Shown: positions 45,713 through 58,524 of the stretch, piece after piece
Numbering within the stretch: the first letter of the stretch is position 1
Layout: each line of letters begins with the position of its first letter
The notes under the pieces: model-generated
Told to the model about the DNA's origin: nothing
The model's input: only the letters and a program-made list of their open reading frames with translations
Databases searched by the model: none
NCBI GenBank assembly: GCA_018343915.1
Contig: JABRWF010000002.1
Span: 2,170,001 to 2,234,000 of the forward strand
Source: Agroathelia rolfsii
Lineage: Eukaryota; Basidiomycota; Agaricomycetes; Amylocorticiales; Amylocorticiaceae
Direction: 5' to 3'
DNA: 64,000 nucleotides
Made by a program: the position numbers and the translations under genes

Positions 45713-46477
45713 GGTCAATGACGATAATGCCTTATACGTTTGGTGGTGGCGGGTGATAATTGGAATTTGGGTTATGATTGGGGGTCCAGACAACGAAGTG
45801 GACTAGGTCGTATGCGATTACTTTTCGCGGCAGTGGTGGTGATAGAGTTGTGTGTGGTGATGTTATCCGCAGGAGGGAGTAATAGCGAGTGCTTTTTTGC
45901 GCCCTGCTTGGAATACTGTGTAGATGCATCGCAGAATACTTATACGTGCTTGGGACAAGCATGGCCATAGACGGCCGCCCGACTTGGGCTACAAACGCAT
46001 GTCCATATTTGGTCATAAGAACATCCCTTGCGGAATCAAATCTCCATTTCAATCCATCCCCAATTTGGGTTGCGCCTTGTTCTCAAGCGCCTTCGCCATT
46101 TAAACACTTGTTCTTGAAAAGTCTGTGGATCATCCTTGCACTGGATCATTGGACTCGGTACAAGACCTTACATTCTAGAATGAAATCACATTCCACTAAT
46201 GTGTCATTGATGTGACTTGAGATAACTGCCAGTGCTTTATCGCTGCCACTGGCAATCATGATGCATACTTCAACGGAGTTCTCTGACTTGGTGCTATGGT
46301 CGAGTCACCGATAGAATGCTCTGAAAGAATCACCCGGACTTAAATTGTCCGTTACAGAGTCAGCTTAGTGGTCATCCAGTGATCAAATTATACTAGCCGT
46401 TGTACTCATCACAGAGATCTCTCCCCGGACACCCGGCGTGAACCCAATCAGCTATCCCTTTCTCCTCAGGCCTCATC
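45713..46477. other. Divergent intergenic region
   Basis: Lies between divergently transcribed genes and probably carries both promoters. No supported ORF. Confidence 0.4.
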
Positions 46478-47898
46478 ATGAACTTGACAAAAATTCCCAT
46501 CAGACATCCCTTCATCCACAGGCGCGGGCGTTGGCAAAAAAGCTTCACAAATGACTCCATTACTGCCTCCTGGTGCAGTGCTCGCCTAGAGTTCATTTTC
46601 CGCGGCGACTGCATCTACTTGCAACCTGGAATAGGCACCAGGCGCGTTGACAAATGGAACGGTAGTATTCCGACGATCCTGTGGACAATTAGGGATATTA
46701 CACCGGCAGCTGAGGACACTCCACCAAAAAATGATAATGCTGAAAATCCTGTGTCTCCTATTAATAGCACAAATGCTTTCTCAAGAACGAAAATGGGGAC
46801 TATTGACTTGGACTCTGTCAGCTTTGATACAACGCCGCTTGAGATATACTCATCTGGGAAAGACTACTCGCGCACTTACCGTGTTCAAATCATCTTGATC
46901 GATTGGGCGTCTGCCCTGGAACTTGATGCGATTTTTATTCGAGGAGTAGGTACTCATGATTACAAACAATGCTACCACGAGCTCTCAACCAAACGCACAG
47001 GATGTTTTGCCCCCATATGCACCGGACAACAAAGACAACGTATCACTTCGCAGGATACTGTTTATCGGTGATTCCATCACATGTGGATTCGTACCGTATG
47101 GGAATCATTCTTCGAATCAACTCACAAAGCCCCGAGGCTGTTGGGACGCCTACCCCATGATAGCCGGTAGAACCCTAGAGGAAAAATGGAGAGCACAGGT
47201 GGAGATTGATATCGTTGCATATCCAGGTATATGCCTCGTCAGCCGGGAGGATGAAGATAACGATAGCAACGTAGCCGGGATGGCAGAGAAGTTTTTCCAT
47301 GTATGTGATATCTGCTCTCTTTGAGTCATTCTCTCCTAGTCACCTTTTATCGCCAAGATTTCGCCTTGGGATACATCTCCATGGGATTTCAATGAGGATG
47401 AAGCACCTTTAATCATTGTCATCGCTCTTGGTATGTGATTAAAATACCAAGTTGTACATTCAGCATATATCCTAAGTCATTGAAAGGTGCCAATGACGAT
47501 GCAATGGATGTCAATGAAGATTCATTCAGCAGAACTTTGGAGCAGTTTATTCTGCAATTGGTGCACACTCTTGGTTCATCGCTCCGTCATGTGATTCTTG
47601 TGGTGAGTATTATTTGGTGTCCTCTCATTCTTTAAATTTATACTGCACGAAACATGTTTATGCAATATCTTATCAGCGCCCGTTCCAAGACTATCTTGAA
47701 CCATCAAGCACGCTCAAGAATCACCTTGAAATTGTGATTGTCAAGTTGAAAGCAGTTCTGAAGAGCGTGACCTTCCACGAGCTAGATCTGAGCGGGACTA
47801 TTGACCGAGGGTGTACCTATGATGGATTGCACCCTACATTAGAGGGTCATAGATTGATGGGACACTGTATGGCGGATGCGTTGTCATCAATGCAATAA
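46478..47898 (+). CDS. SGNH/GDSL-type esterase with N-terminal beta-rich domain
   Basis: Exons: 46478-46945, 47001-47300, 47358-47430, 47487-47602 and 47677-47898; introns are 55-74 nt and phases agree, giving 392 residues. The C-terminal part is an SGNH hydrolase. Block I is ILFIGDSITCGF (catalytic Ser). Block II is near VAYPGI. Block III is ALGAND (oxyanion Asn) and block V is YDGLHPTLEGH (catalytic Asp and His). The first about 155 residues (FIFRGDCIYLQPG, DYSRTYRVQIILIDWA) resemble the N-terminal carbohydrate-binding-like domain of fungal acetylxylan-esterase-type SGNH proteins. No signal peptide is visible at this start, so an upstream exon is possible. The substrate is probably an ester on a polysaccharide or lipid. 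Confidence 0.8.
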
Positions 47899-48404
47899 GC
47901 AATTGTAGTTCATTCACAAGAGCCCAGTTCCCTTTGACATATTCATGAATTTATGGGTCTCCGTGTTAGAGCGTCATCATGTGTGACGCCCGTCGCGTGC
48001 ATACTAGCACCCAGTCATGATATTAACTTCCAAGAACGACAAGGTGGATGGAAAGTTACACCCGCGAAGTACTTGATGTCAGACGACACAACCTGTACCT
48101 CAATAATATTCTTTTGAATATCTACCTTGGTGCTTTTGACGAAGTGATGGTGGAGGAGTATACAGAGTGTCAGCAAAGCGGTTTCATTTGTGACAATTAA
48201 CCTTCGCTGGGGATACATTGAAAAAGAGAGCGGAGGTATCTATAAGCTGACGGCGAGTTCCCAGTCGTCGTGCCTCTGGGTCGAGGGGAGGGGGGGTTGC
48301 TTGTGCGACTGTATGTGATGTTCGTTGTGTCTAGAAAGGTGGGCAGGAAGGAATAGAAAAAGGGCTAAGAGTAAAAGGTAGAAGAGGGAGGGGAGAAAAC
48401 GGAA
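47899..48404. other. Convergent 3' intergenic region
   Basis: 3' flanks of the SGNH esterase and ATP synthase e genes, with a G-rich stretch at about 48280-48300. No gene seen. Confidence 0.4.
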
Positions 48405-48851
48405 TCATGACGACTCGGCCTCCCACTTGGCCACCAGCTTTTCCAGATCGAACTTGGGGTCTTCAGGATCGGTCACGACTGTAACGTCCATGCATACAGA
48501 CATAGTTAGTCAAAGCGTCCACAGAAAGCCCGCATAGGTGGTGTGCAAGTTCAAAGAGGAAGATAACTCACCACCATCGCTCGACGAGCTGTTCTGCTGC
48601 TTCTTCCAAGCCTCTTTCGCTTGAGCAATGAGGTGCTCGCGGTGGTGAATGGCATGGTGCTCTCTCTCAACGTCGTGGGCGCGCTGGAGAGTTCTTTGGT
48701 GGTAGATACCGTAGAAGACACCAGAGAGGAGAGCTGTATAACGGGCAACCTATATGACATTCAAGTCGTCCGCATGTGAGCATTCTTCGTGCGGAGGAGT
48801 TCAAGAGAAAAAAAAAGTGGATGGGCGAACGTTGAGAGTAGAGGAGACCAT
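48405..48851 (-). CDS. ATP21: Mitochondrial ATP synthase subunit e
   Basis: This encodes a small inner-membrane subunit of F1Fo ATP synthase that supports dimer formation and cristae shape. Exons: 48851-48831, 48749-48572 and 48478-48405; introns are 81 and 93 nt, giving 90 residues, the usual size. The N-terminus MVSSTLN joins VARYTALLSGVFYGIYHQRT, which contains the GxxxG-like membrane segment region (SGVFYG). A charged helix follows (HDVEREHHAIHHREHLIAQA), and the tail DPEDPKFDLEKLVAKWE is typical of fungal subunit e. The first intron's donor GTTCGC is atypical, so the exon 1 boundary is less certain. Confidence 0.85.
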
Positions 48852-49533
48852 GGTTGTGCAAGAGCGTCAGCTGCGGCAGGTGTATAAAATCCTCAGAGGG
48901 CGGCCTAGAGTGAAACGTAGACGTATGTGAGGTTACAATTAACAAGCACAAGCAAGCAAAGCTGTTGCACCTCAGCGCGTAATACTGAAAGGTGGTTTCG
49001 CCTGCGTCGTCTGACGCTGCCGGGTCCAACGGCGCGTACCGGAAATTCCACCTTCTGCTTAGTCAGCAGTTGTTAACTCCCTTCAAAATGTTTCAAGTTG
49101 ACTACGATCATTGACTCTTGTCAAGGAAACAAAATTACTGAAAGTACATTTGCCAAATCATCTTTATGAATCTGGCTGAGGGACAAACAACTTGAGTTTG
49201 ATCACATCTGCTGCATGCTCAGCAACTTGAGGAGTTATATGGACCGCCGTGTGATAATAGATGGATGTCTAGATTACCGCATATACTCAATGATTTGCAA
49301 ATCTCCTAGTTGGCACTAGGCCAGGTAAAATGGGCAATTATCCAGAACAGTACACGACAACCTCCTGGTCCAGCCATATGATTTATTCGCTGATTTTGTC
49401 AATTCTGTAATTCAGCTTCTTACATGACGTAGGAGCTAAGGCTTAACGCCGTCATAAACAGACTCGAACCGCTTTTGCTTCACCCGCAGTGACTCAAGAT
49501 AGTAGTAACATCTAAACCACCCATACGCTTCAA
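48852..49533. other. Divergent intergenic region
   Basis: Promoter region between the ATP synthase e gene and the GFA gene. No supported ORF or repeat. Confidence 0.4.
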
Positions 49534-50072
49534 ATGAGCTCAGAAAACAACGACAATGTTGTCCTTACGGGCTCGTGCTTCTGCCGCAAAGCAACGTATG
49601 AAGTACGCGCTCTGCCTTTACTTTCCGCATATTGTCATTGCACGCAATGTCAACGTTTCAACGGTGCGGAGATGTCTTGTTCTGCTATCGCTATAGCGTA
49701 TATAACATGGAATGATTGGCAACAGCTTGCTCGTTTTTGCACACGATGCACTTTGAAGCCAGCAAGTTCAGATGGACACAATCCGAACCCGTTGAGACAT
49801 CCCTGGACTACTTCGATAACCCTACGAAGCCTTACAAGCGACGTTGGCGATGCAAGAACTGTGGCTCAATGATTGCATCGTACAATTCGAAGAAGAATAC
49901 GTGGAGCGTGTGGGGTGCAACATTGGACAGAGAAGAAGAAGATGGACGGATCAAGAACTGGGAGTTGGTGAAGCCGACCTGTCATCAATTTTACGGGACA
50001 CGGCTACTCGATGTAGGGGATGACTTGGGCAAATGGGAGGGCTATGAAGAGCAATCGACTAGACTCGGTTAA
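49534..50072 (+). CDS. GFA-domain (Mss4-like) zinc protein
   Basis: Exons 49534-49663 and 49726-50072 with a 62-nt intron (GTGCGG...CAACAG) give 158 residues. The zinc-binding pattern of the glutathione-dependent formaldehyde-activating (GFA) fold is complete: GSCFCRKATYEV, then YCHCTQCQRF, then after the splice FLHTMHFEASKFRW and WRCKNCGS. Fungal GFA paralogs are numerous, and most have no proven reaction. Binding of a thiol adduct is possible. The product is predicted cytosolic, with no signal peptide. Confidence 0.85.
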
Positions 50073-50550
50073 ATATCATGTGTAGCCTATTCTTGTATCG
50101 CCTTGGGCTGTTATGCCCGTTTGTACAGCACTGCTAAAAGATGATCATGATCCTGAGGCGAGAAGGATGACAAACTCGAGGTTATCGTCGGGCTCAGTTG
50201 CAGGCATGCAGCAAGGTGTGAGTCACGCCATTGGCACGATGCTCTGGTGTCGCACATCTCTTGTACAATGGTGGTCTGTCGGTGTGGAGAGTCCCCAGAT
50301 TTGACCAACATAATGAAACAATTAGTATGTGTGGACTCGGAGACGCTGGATAGCAACGCTTGGCAGGCTAAGACGCGCAAGTCATATATCCAACAACAAC
50401 ATCATCAGCCAAGTCTCCGAAACGACGGCGGTCCCTCACCGCAGCCAGACACAGCCAGCCTCGTTCTTTATTCTTTCTATCCTCCTTTTATTGCCCGCTG
50501 CAATATCGATAGCAAATTGATTTTATTTCTCTCGCCCGTTCCCTCACAAC
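50073..50550. other. Intergenic region
   Basis: 3' flank of the GFA gene and promoter of the rhomboid gene, with a CT-rich stretch before the ATG at 50551. No supported ORF. Confidence 0.4.
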
Positions 50551-52909
50551 ATGAGTACCACTCGAAGGCCCAGTGTCGACCACTTCGCCGACAACACCTC
50601 TCAGCGCGCAGACTACTACGAGCTTGATGACCGTAGGCAACAGGACTCTGCTACCGCTCTCAGCCACAGAACGAGCGGCGTCACCACCAGGCCACCCTCA
50701 GTAGGCCCCATGAATGATATGGGCCAAACACCTGCAGAATCTATGGCAGCCAACTTCAGATCTACACCCTCGACGATGAGCAAGCGAGGATCAGTCTATG
50801 GTGCAGCATCGCCCTCTCCCCATCCTCTATCTCATGTTCGTGAGGACAGCGAAGATAACACCGGCAGCATAAGAGACAGCAGAACCATCGTGGACTCGAA
50901 TGAATCATTACCCCAGAAGAAAGGCGTCATGAATTCTCGCATGGGGGATTTGGGTGGGATTTGCACCATGTGCCTTTCACATGGCTATGTTCTAATGATA
51001 CGGTGTTTATTAGAATACTCTGACCCCTACCTGAATCCAGCTCCTCAGACTGAACCAAAAAAGTGAGGTCTATTTCGCAATGATTTGCACTGCAGCAACA
51101 CTGACTGGGTGAATACTGCAGACAATCATGGATATCCCGTCTAGGTCTCGTTCCTCATGGCAAATATCCAATTGAGCAGCGCATCGATGCCAAGAAACGA
51201 GGGTGAGCCTTGTCGCGTCTACTTTCTCCAAGCTGCTCCCTCCCTAAGACGTCCTTGGTAGACTTGGCGTGCAGCGCCATCCCTTTGTTGTGTATATTCT
51301 AACAATCATCATGGTCGGCGTATTCATCAAGGAGCTCGTCCTAAATGCGCAACAGCAAGGCTCTCCAGTTTCATTCAAGGTACATGAATGTCTACGACTA
51401 GCAAGTAATGCAATAGGGGTAACATGATGTCATTTAGCCCGTAGTCAATCCAATGCTGGGCCCATCTGAGAGCGCACTCATCAACCTGGGCAGCCGATTC
51501 CCACCGTGCATGAAAAACGTCTCTGGAATATCACCGACGACTCAGATGGCATGTATGTCCTTCGCCGGTTCTTAATTTTTGATAGCTTCTCGGCGCTCAA
51601 AATTGCCATCATTGATTAGGCATGAATGACACCGCCAACCCCCCTGACCAAGTATGCAGCATCGAGTCTATTTGTGGATTCGGTGGCTTCCATGATGAAA
51701 CGCCAGATCAATGGTTCCGGTGGGTTCTCTCTTACGGCTTTTTTTCATGAGATACTAGTAAGGATTTGTACTTACAAGTCGTCTTTTTCACAGTTTCATT
51801 ACGCCTATCTTTATTCACGCCGGCTTTGTACACATTATTCTCAACATGCTGACCCAATTGACTGTCTCTGCTCAGGTATGTCAATAACTTGAAAGAACCG
51901 TCAGTATATCACCTATTTATGATATCCTCAGGTCGAAAGGAGCATGGGCTCTATTGGGTTCTTGTTCACGTATATTGCAGCAGGTTAGCCATTTCCTATC
52001 ATTTTTCTTTTTCAATGCATTCCTAATATCCATTTTACAGGCATCTTTGGGTGAGTCGAATAAATCGACAGAAATACCTCCAGCCCGCTAATTATCCCAT
52101 CCTTCTCAAAGAAACGTACTGGGAGGCAACTTTTCTCTGGTTGGTAGTCCATCCATGGGCGCCAGTGGCGCCATTTTCGGCACGGTGGCAATCACTTGGA
52201 TAGATCTCTTTGCCCATTGGAAGTATCAGTACAAGCCTGTTCGAATGGTGGGCTACCATGAACTTATCATACCCCTGATTCTGTTACTGACAGTTGCTTA
52301 TCGTATGCAGCTCATTTTCATGACGATTGAACTGTTGATTGGTATTGCTATGGGTTTCATTCCTTGTAAGCCTTTATAAAATTACATACCAGACCTGGAA
52401 CCCTTCAACTGATTGTCTTCATGTAGATATTGACAATTTTGGTTCGTGCTCCTAGACTGGTGATTTACCTAGGCGGATAACTAACCCTGCTTGTTTCCTT
52501 CAGCCCATCTAGGAGGCCTCCTTATGGGTCTGCTTGTCGGCATGGTGTTCTACCCTGTCATCAGTGAGACTAGGCGACACAAGATGATCGTCTGGGCATT
52601 CCGCATCGCTGCTCTTCCAGTAGCCATCGTGCTCTTTGTCACCCTCACCCGTAATTTTTACACCTCGGATCCTTACGCTGGTAAGCATCAGGACTATGCT
52701 ACTGATCCGGCTTTCATGTACTCACGATTACCATCAGCTTGCTCTTGGTGCCGATACCTGTCTTGCTGGCCTACATCCTCAAACAACCATTGTCATGGGT
52801 GAGCGAATTGCAATATCCCCTGGAAATTTCGTGGGCTAATAATGCCAACTCTTGCCAAAACAGAACTGGCTTCACCACCTACTCTTCTACCTCCGGCTCA
52901 TCTATCTGA
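50551..52909 (+). CDS. Rhomboid-family intramembrane serine protease
   Basis: A long cytosolic Ser/Thr/Arg-rich N-terminus (MSTTRRPSVDHFADN start) precedes the membrane domain, which is spread over about ten short exons. Recognisable blocks are the KKQSWISRLGLVPHGKYPIE region, the first membrane helix (VVYILTIIMVGVFIKELV), the lumenal loop NPMLGPSESALINLGS, HAGFVHIILNML, the catalytic GASGAIFG (Ser) near 52162-52185 and AHLGGLLMGLLVG (His) near 52505. The gene ends CRYLSCWPTSSNNHC, then a short Ser/Thr tail to TGA at 52907. Both catalytic residues are present, so an active protease is expected. The N-terminus length and loop are like fungal RHBDL-type proteins of the secretory pathway. Exact exon borders in the middle are not all fixed. 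Confidence 0.85.
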
Positions 52910-53835
52910 GCATGTTGGTACTTGTTTTCCCTCTCGCCCCGCCACTGTCCTTGCTCTGTAAAACCTTCTTCGTGCCTCGTTTCGTTTTCGTTTTTCTTGT
53001 GCTGTATAAGCGCACATCATTCATCGACACCCGGACGATTTATTGAACAATGAATCTGTTTATGTACCTATCCATCGATTTACCCACCCTACCTACCCAT
53101 TATCGTCACTAGTACCTTGTCATCGCAGTAGTCTGAGCATAATCCATACTCTTCTTGTCATGTCTTTTTTTTTTCACTACTATCAACAACAATATACTAC
53201 ACAACATTATTTTTCTTGTGTGCAGTAGCTACGGGCCGCCTGTTCCTCCACCACACCTACATGCACGAGGCTTCTGCATGTTCTTGTTTTTTGAGCATAC
53301 ATACATGCACCCGCGGCGTGCACTGATCTAGACAGGCGCCATCTCATCCCATTTCCAAAGCTTGCGGGCTTGTTGCCCAACCTACGCCTAACCCATCCGG
53401 GGTGGCACCTTCACCCCATTTTCGTATTGGAATTACGGCCATCTTCTTCTTCTTCTTCTTCTGCAATACGAGATCTTTGGAACGGAACTCAGTTACCGGA
53501 CCAGAGAGGCACTGACAGAGTTCGAGAGAGGCAGGGGAGGAGGAAGTAAAAGGTGGTACTAAGTGATACGTCATACACTCCAGAAGAGGAATAAGTATAC
53601 GGTAACTAAACAGGACGGATGAGGTAGCAGGGACAACAGGAGAAAGAAAGGAAGAGAGAATCGAGACAGGGGGGGAGGGTTAGGTAGAATGGAGTGGAGG
53701 GCTTTGGGTTCACGGAAAGGAGGGAAGGAAATCTATCATCATGTGCGCCAGTGTATCACAGTATGGGATGCATGTGCACTAATACCAATCTGGATACCAA
53801 CGGCATTGCCACAATTGCCACAAAACAAGTCGTAT
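52910..53835. other. Convergent intergenic region, about 0.9 kb
   Basis: Holds the 3' flanks of the rhomboid and Mei2-like genes, a T run near 53165, a CTT triplet run at about 53441-53462 and purine-rich stretches at 53600-53690. No supported gene. Confidence 0.4.
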
Positions 53836-56732
53836 TTACTTTCCGCCTCCTTGTGCTTGTTGCTATACAACAAACCTTGTCAGTTTTTTTTTCATGAAAA
53901 AAAGGCAATATCTTACCAAGTAAGCCATCAACTCCGTTACACTTGGCGGCGCTCCACCACCAGCTCCAGGGGGCGGCGTGTTTGTCATACTAACAGGAGG
54001 GACAGCACCATATGCTGCCGCCTGTGGTGGTAAAGGGAGCCTGGGCTGATTAGGCCCCTGTGGCGGCGGAGGTGCTTGCATGTTTTGTTGGAGTAGCGCC
54101 ATGATGTTGGGAGGTAGGCCTGCCAGAGCAGCTGCAGCGGGAGGCTGCGGCGTAGATGGCTGTCTTGGTGAGCCATATGCGTTGGATGGTGGGGGTGGCG
54201 GTGCCGCAACGGGCGGTGGTTGCATTCCAGGATAGGCACCAGGTGGCGGCGGAACTGGCGGGTATCCGGGTTGCACAGGGGGGTAGGGAGGAGGAGCACC
54301 CGAATAGTAAGGGTTTGGGTTTGGCGGTGGGGGTTGGTTGTAAGGTGCTCCTGGTACTGGTGGTGGTGGAACAGGCCCAGCTGATCCTGGTCCTGGTGGA
54401 GTAAGATTTTGTGGTTGCTTCAGGGCTGCTAGAAGCTGAGAAAATTGTTAGGCTCTTATAATAGATAAGATTGTGTTTGCAGCAGACATACCTGCTGCAC
54501 TTTTCGTGCTTGTTCTAGACGATCACCTTCTGACTGTGATGATTACAATCAGATACCGGCGTTTGTAAAGTGTTCATATCAAACTTACAGGAGGCTGGGG
54601 GGAAGCTTGAGGATTGCCATAACCCGGTGCCTCATAACCCGAGGGGGCATTGGAGTACGCCGGACCTGTAGGCTCATTTGAGTATCCAGGGTTGGAAGGG
54701 CCACTAGGGGCACCTCCACGGTGGGCGAAACGGTCACCAAAGCCACCACGACCACCACGACCGCCTCCTCGGAAATCATCATCAAAGTGGCCACGACGGT
54801 GTCCAAGGTCTCGCCTCTCAAAGTCATCTTCAAATCCTCCCCCTCCTCCTCGTCCGCGGCCGCGATGGCGGAAGCCTCCACGGCCTCTTGACTTCATGCC
54901 GCGATGTTCCCAGCCACCACCTCCAGCGCCACCACCACTTGCACTAGGGGCGTAACTATGTTAGCGATAGACCATGGTGTGTTATGATTGGACTTACCCA
55001 TGGCCTCCTGTAGAGGACTCATCGTTTTCATCCCAGCCATAGGACACTTCCATCACACCATCCTGAAGTGGCTGGTGACGTAAACGACTGAAGGATTCGT
55101 GACAGGCCTGGATGAATTCATTGAGCATGCCTCAGGTATTTTATCACCATGATGTCTTACCCTCAGGTCGTAAAACTCAACATAACGTTGACTAGAAATA
55201 CGGGTGGGTAAAGATCGAAATGGAGCTTTGGTTGTAAAAATACGCACTCGAGCCGATCATTGCTAGTAGGGCGAATATTCTTGATGTCTCCGCATGTAGA
55301 GAAGAGGCGCCTCAGTTCATTGTCATCTATCACTCCTGTGGCCGAGTTTCGAAGGCTAACAATCATGCAGCCCACAAGGTGCTGATGGGGTGGCTTATTG
55401 GTTGATGTTAATGCGGAGCTGAAGGGAATGAGCTTACCTGGTTGTTATCATTTCCCCTGGAATGATCTTCCCGAGGCAACGAGTAATGCACATCGATCTG
55501 GTGTGCTTCATTCTTAGCCACAAGAAACTGTTATTACGGAAAGGGCTTACGGGACGACCACTGATCTCCGATCCTTGTAAGCGCTCTCTCGCCCTCTCAG
55601 CATCACGAAGATCAAACTAAAATCCCTTAAGACTCTGACTCTTCGATATATTCAGACTTTGTGGACTCACGTAAGTGACAAACACCATGCCACGCGTGGA
55701 TATCAGATCAAAGAAGGTCTTGACTTCTCCATGCTCCTCAAAACGGCGACGGACATCAGCGCTATCGGTCTCGTACTGGAGTCGATGATCAGTTTTCTTG
55801 TCTCAAGCCTCACGTGAAGTGAACCGTTTCTCAGAACGGCAGTTTATTATACTAACCTTAATGTTGCGAATGAAGAGCGTACGGCACGGTCGTTCACGCT
55901 GTATGCGTTCTGTGATAATGGAATCGTGCACTTTATCATCGCGTGGAGCTCTCGGGAAGCGCTTGCCACCACGGCCAAATCCATTTTCTCCTTGAAAGCC
56001 CTCGTCATCTAGCAGCAGACGTCGTAAGCACAATGAATATGGACTCAGGAGGACAGCACAAAAGGATATGACGAAGTACAGGCCATAGAAGCGAAAGAAA
56101 GCGATATCCGCAATCTCTGACAGCCAAACATATTCGCGAGGTGGACACAAGCTAGGCGCGCATTCACTTTCCCGAGCACCGGAGAAAAATTCACTGAGGG
56201 GAACTCAGATGTGCTTATCACGACGTTGGAACTGTCCTGCACCAAGAAAATTGAGGCAACTGCATGCCCAAATTTTCTGAAGGTATTCATCCAGTGGCAC
56301 TCTTTCTTGTTTCATTATTCGCGGGGCCTGTGACTTCGTCTCTAATGATATTCTCAGCTTAAGCGTACCTCCATAATTATCATAAGCCTCATTATAATCA
56401 TTTGGACCGGCTGTCGGATAGGACACGTTGGAGGCGAGGCCGTCGCCATAGTTGCTATTCTGATAATATGGGTGTTGTGCTTGACTCGAATCGGCGTTAT
56501 TATATAAATTGGGGTCTCCAGAGGGTGCAGATTGACTATAATTTGCATGTCCATGTCCATATCCAGCGTCGTGGTTGGCCGCAGCGCCAAACCCACGACC
56601 ACGGCCATAGCCTCTGCCTCGGCCACCCCTGTCAGAAAAACGTGGATGGAATCTTTCAGGGCCCGGGCCGCCGGTGTGACCCCCTCTCCTGGGACCATTG
56701 TCAAATCCCCCATAAGGATGGTGGCGATTCAT
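53836..56732 (-). CDS. Mei2-like protein with two RRMs, RGG box and Pro-rich tail
   Basis: About twelve exons were traced, among them 56732-56369, 56008-55857, 55775-55671, 55616-55551, 55497-55438, 55381-55248 and 55191-55161; the last ends QQAQGGGK-stop at 53836. The product is roughly 650 residues. The N-terminus is Gly/Arg/Tyr-rich. RRM1 starts CRTLFIRNIKYETDS, has the GMVFVTYFDLRDAERA RNP1-like segment and ends IDVHYSLPRED. RRM2 starts GCMIVSLRNSATG and ends YVEFYDLRA. This RRM pair is characteristic of Mei2-like RNA-binding proteins; the C-terminal RRM3 of true Mei2 is absent. An Arg-Gly-rich box and a long Pro/Gln-rich region follow. The first intron, about 360 nt, is much longer than the others. 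It is divergent from Rab5. Confidence 0.85.
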
Positions 56733-57101
56733 GTTCTTTTTGGGAGCTTAGAAACGGGCGGTGTGTGTGCAATTCAGAATGACGAGGCAAGAAGTATGTT
56801 CGTATGTTGAATGTTGAGCACTTTTGTGTGCACAACTCTCAGAATTGGGGCCCGAAGATGTACTTGCTCAATAGCACAGGCAAGCAGTGAAGACGATGGG
56901 GGAGAAACGAGACGCTCTGTTTGCCTGTGTGGTCGTCGTGGTCGAAGTCGGAGGGGAGAAAGAGGAGGGCGAAATGGGAAAATCTCATGACCGGAAGCAC
57001 ATTCCGAACTCCGCCGTGGCTGCTGCGACGAGGCCATGGCTGCTTGCTTGCCAGTGTGTGCTGCCACCGCCAGTCCGATACTCCTCTGGCACTCCTGCAT
57101 T
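56733..57101. other. Divergent promoter region of the Mei2-like and Rab5 genes
   Basis: 369 bp separate the two start codons. Overlapping frames here have no recognisable content. Confidence 0.5.
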
Positions 57102-58144
57102 ATGTCTAAACAACTCCAGTTCAAGCTCGTCCTACTTGGTGGGTACACATACACCTATAATATATTCCGCGACATCCAATGCTTATTATGTCTACCAGGC
57201 GAATCTGCTGTTGGGAAATCCAGGCAAGAACCAGTTGCACATGCCTCAATCACACTCACTCCCTAACGTCATCCTGCAGTCTCGTGCTACGGTTTGTCAA
57301 GGACCAATTCGACGACTATAGAGAAAGCACCATCGGTGGTGGGTGTCTACGTACCACACTTACCATCTATTCCCTGAACACATTGTCCAGCTGCTTTCCT
57401 CACCCAGACAGTCACATTAGAAGACCAGACAACAGTCAAGTTTGAGATATGGTATCCTATCTTGTAATTATTTACTTTTATTTGATCTAACTATATTGCT
57501 ACGCAGGGATACTGCCGGCCAGGAGAGATACAAGGTTTGTGTCTACTTGTCTTTATCATCTTGAGCGCTGTTTGGCTGACATTCGTGTGCTTATCTTCCA
57601 GTCTCTGGTACGCTTTCTTAACTCGAATCCATATACCCCCCCCCCCCCCACATAGTTGAAATTGCTTTCAGGCTCCCATGTACTATCGCAATGCGAATTG
57701 CGCGGTTGTAGTCTATGATATCACTCAAAGTACCTCTTTGGAGAAAGCCAAGACGTGGATTCGCGAGTTGCAGCGTCAGGCTGACCCATCAATAGTCATC
57801 GCACTCTGTGGCAACAAAGCTGATCTTGCAGCACGACGCCAGGTGACCGAGGAAGAGGCCAAGAAGTACGCCGACGAGGAGGGGTTAATGTGGGCCGAAA
57901 CCAGTGCAAAATCGGGCGATGGCGTCACAGAAATATTCACAGCCATTGGTGGGTGACGTGGTCTTTATCTCATGATGACGGTTGGACTTACCATATTTTG
58001 ACATGTCTAACAGCCAAGAAACTACCGACAGCTGCACCACCAGGCGCAAAAGGGGCTTCCTCTCGTCCTGGTCCCGCCAAGTCAAGTATAGACCTGAACA
58101 AGCAGGCTAATCCTCTCGTAGGCCAGGATAGCTGTAACTGCTAG
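57102..58144 (+). CDS. Rab5-family small GTPase (Ypt5/Vps21 type)
   Basis: This encodes an early-endosome GTPase controlling vesicle fusion. The start is [13 protein letters not shown]. The P-loop GESAVGKSS is split over two introns; [15 protein letters not shown] supplies switch [21 protein letters not shown] covers switch II; CGNKADL and [10 protein letters not shown] bind guanine. The tail is Ser/Pro-rich and ends in SCNC, a geranylgeranylation signal. There are about nine exons. The serine and leucine after RYK come from a 6-nt exon (57602-57607) between GT/AG introns. The following intron (57608-57671) carries a run of 14 C. The switch II sequence YKSLAPMYYR is diagnostic of Rab5. Confidence 0.92.
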
Positions 58145-58524
58145 ACGTTTCGTACTTTCATCGCTTGGTTTCCATACGTTTTGGATATCTCAAATACTGC
58201 ACATCCCTCATTTGGCCCACATCTGATTGCTCGTCATTGTTATCATGTTCTCTTTCTATTTTTCTTCTTCTCGTATGTACTGTATAGCTTAGTTGTGGAC
58301 AGATTTCTACTCTTTTATTCCGTTGACATGTCTCTTGCTGCGTAGTACTATTTGATAACGCGTCGTAAACTTGATGCGGGCCGCAATTAAAGACAACCGA
58401 AGGCTCTGCCGCGACAACCACCATACAACGTATAGCTGTGCACAATCGCCATTGTCCGCCTATATATGACTTCCTGTGGTTCTCCCTTGTTCGGCCAGTG
58501 TGCTGAATACTGCCATATACTATA
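58145..58524. other. Intergenic region
   Basis: 3' UTR of Rab5 and promoter of the F-box gene. A minus-strand open frame here overlaps promoter sequence and is not supported. Confidence 0.4.

Noticed and set aside
53344..53574. 76-codon minus-strand frame between rhomboid and Mei2-like genes
   Set aside because: It is driven by a CTT repeat coding poly-Lys and has no recognisable content.
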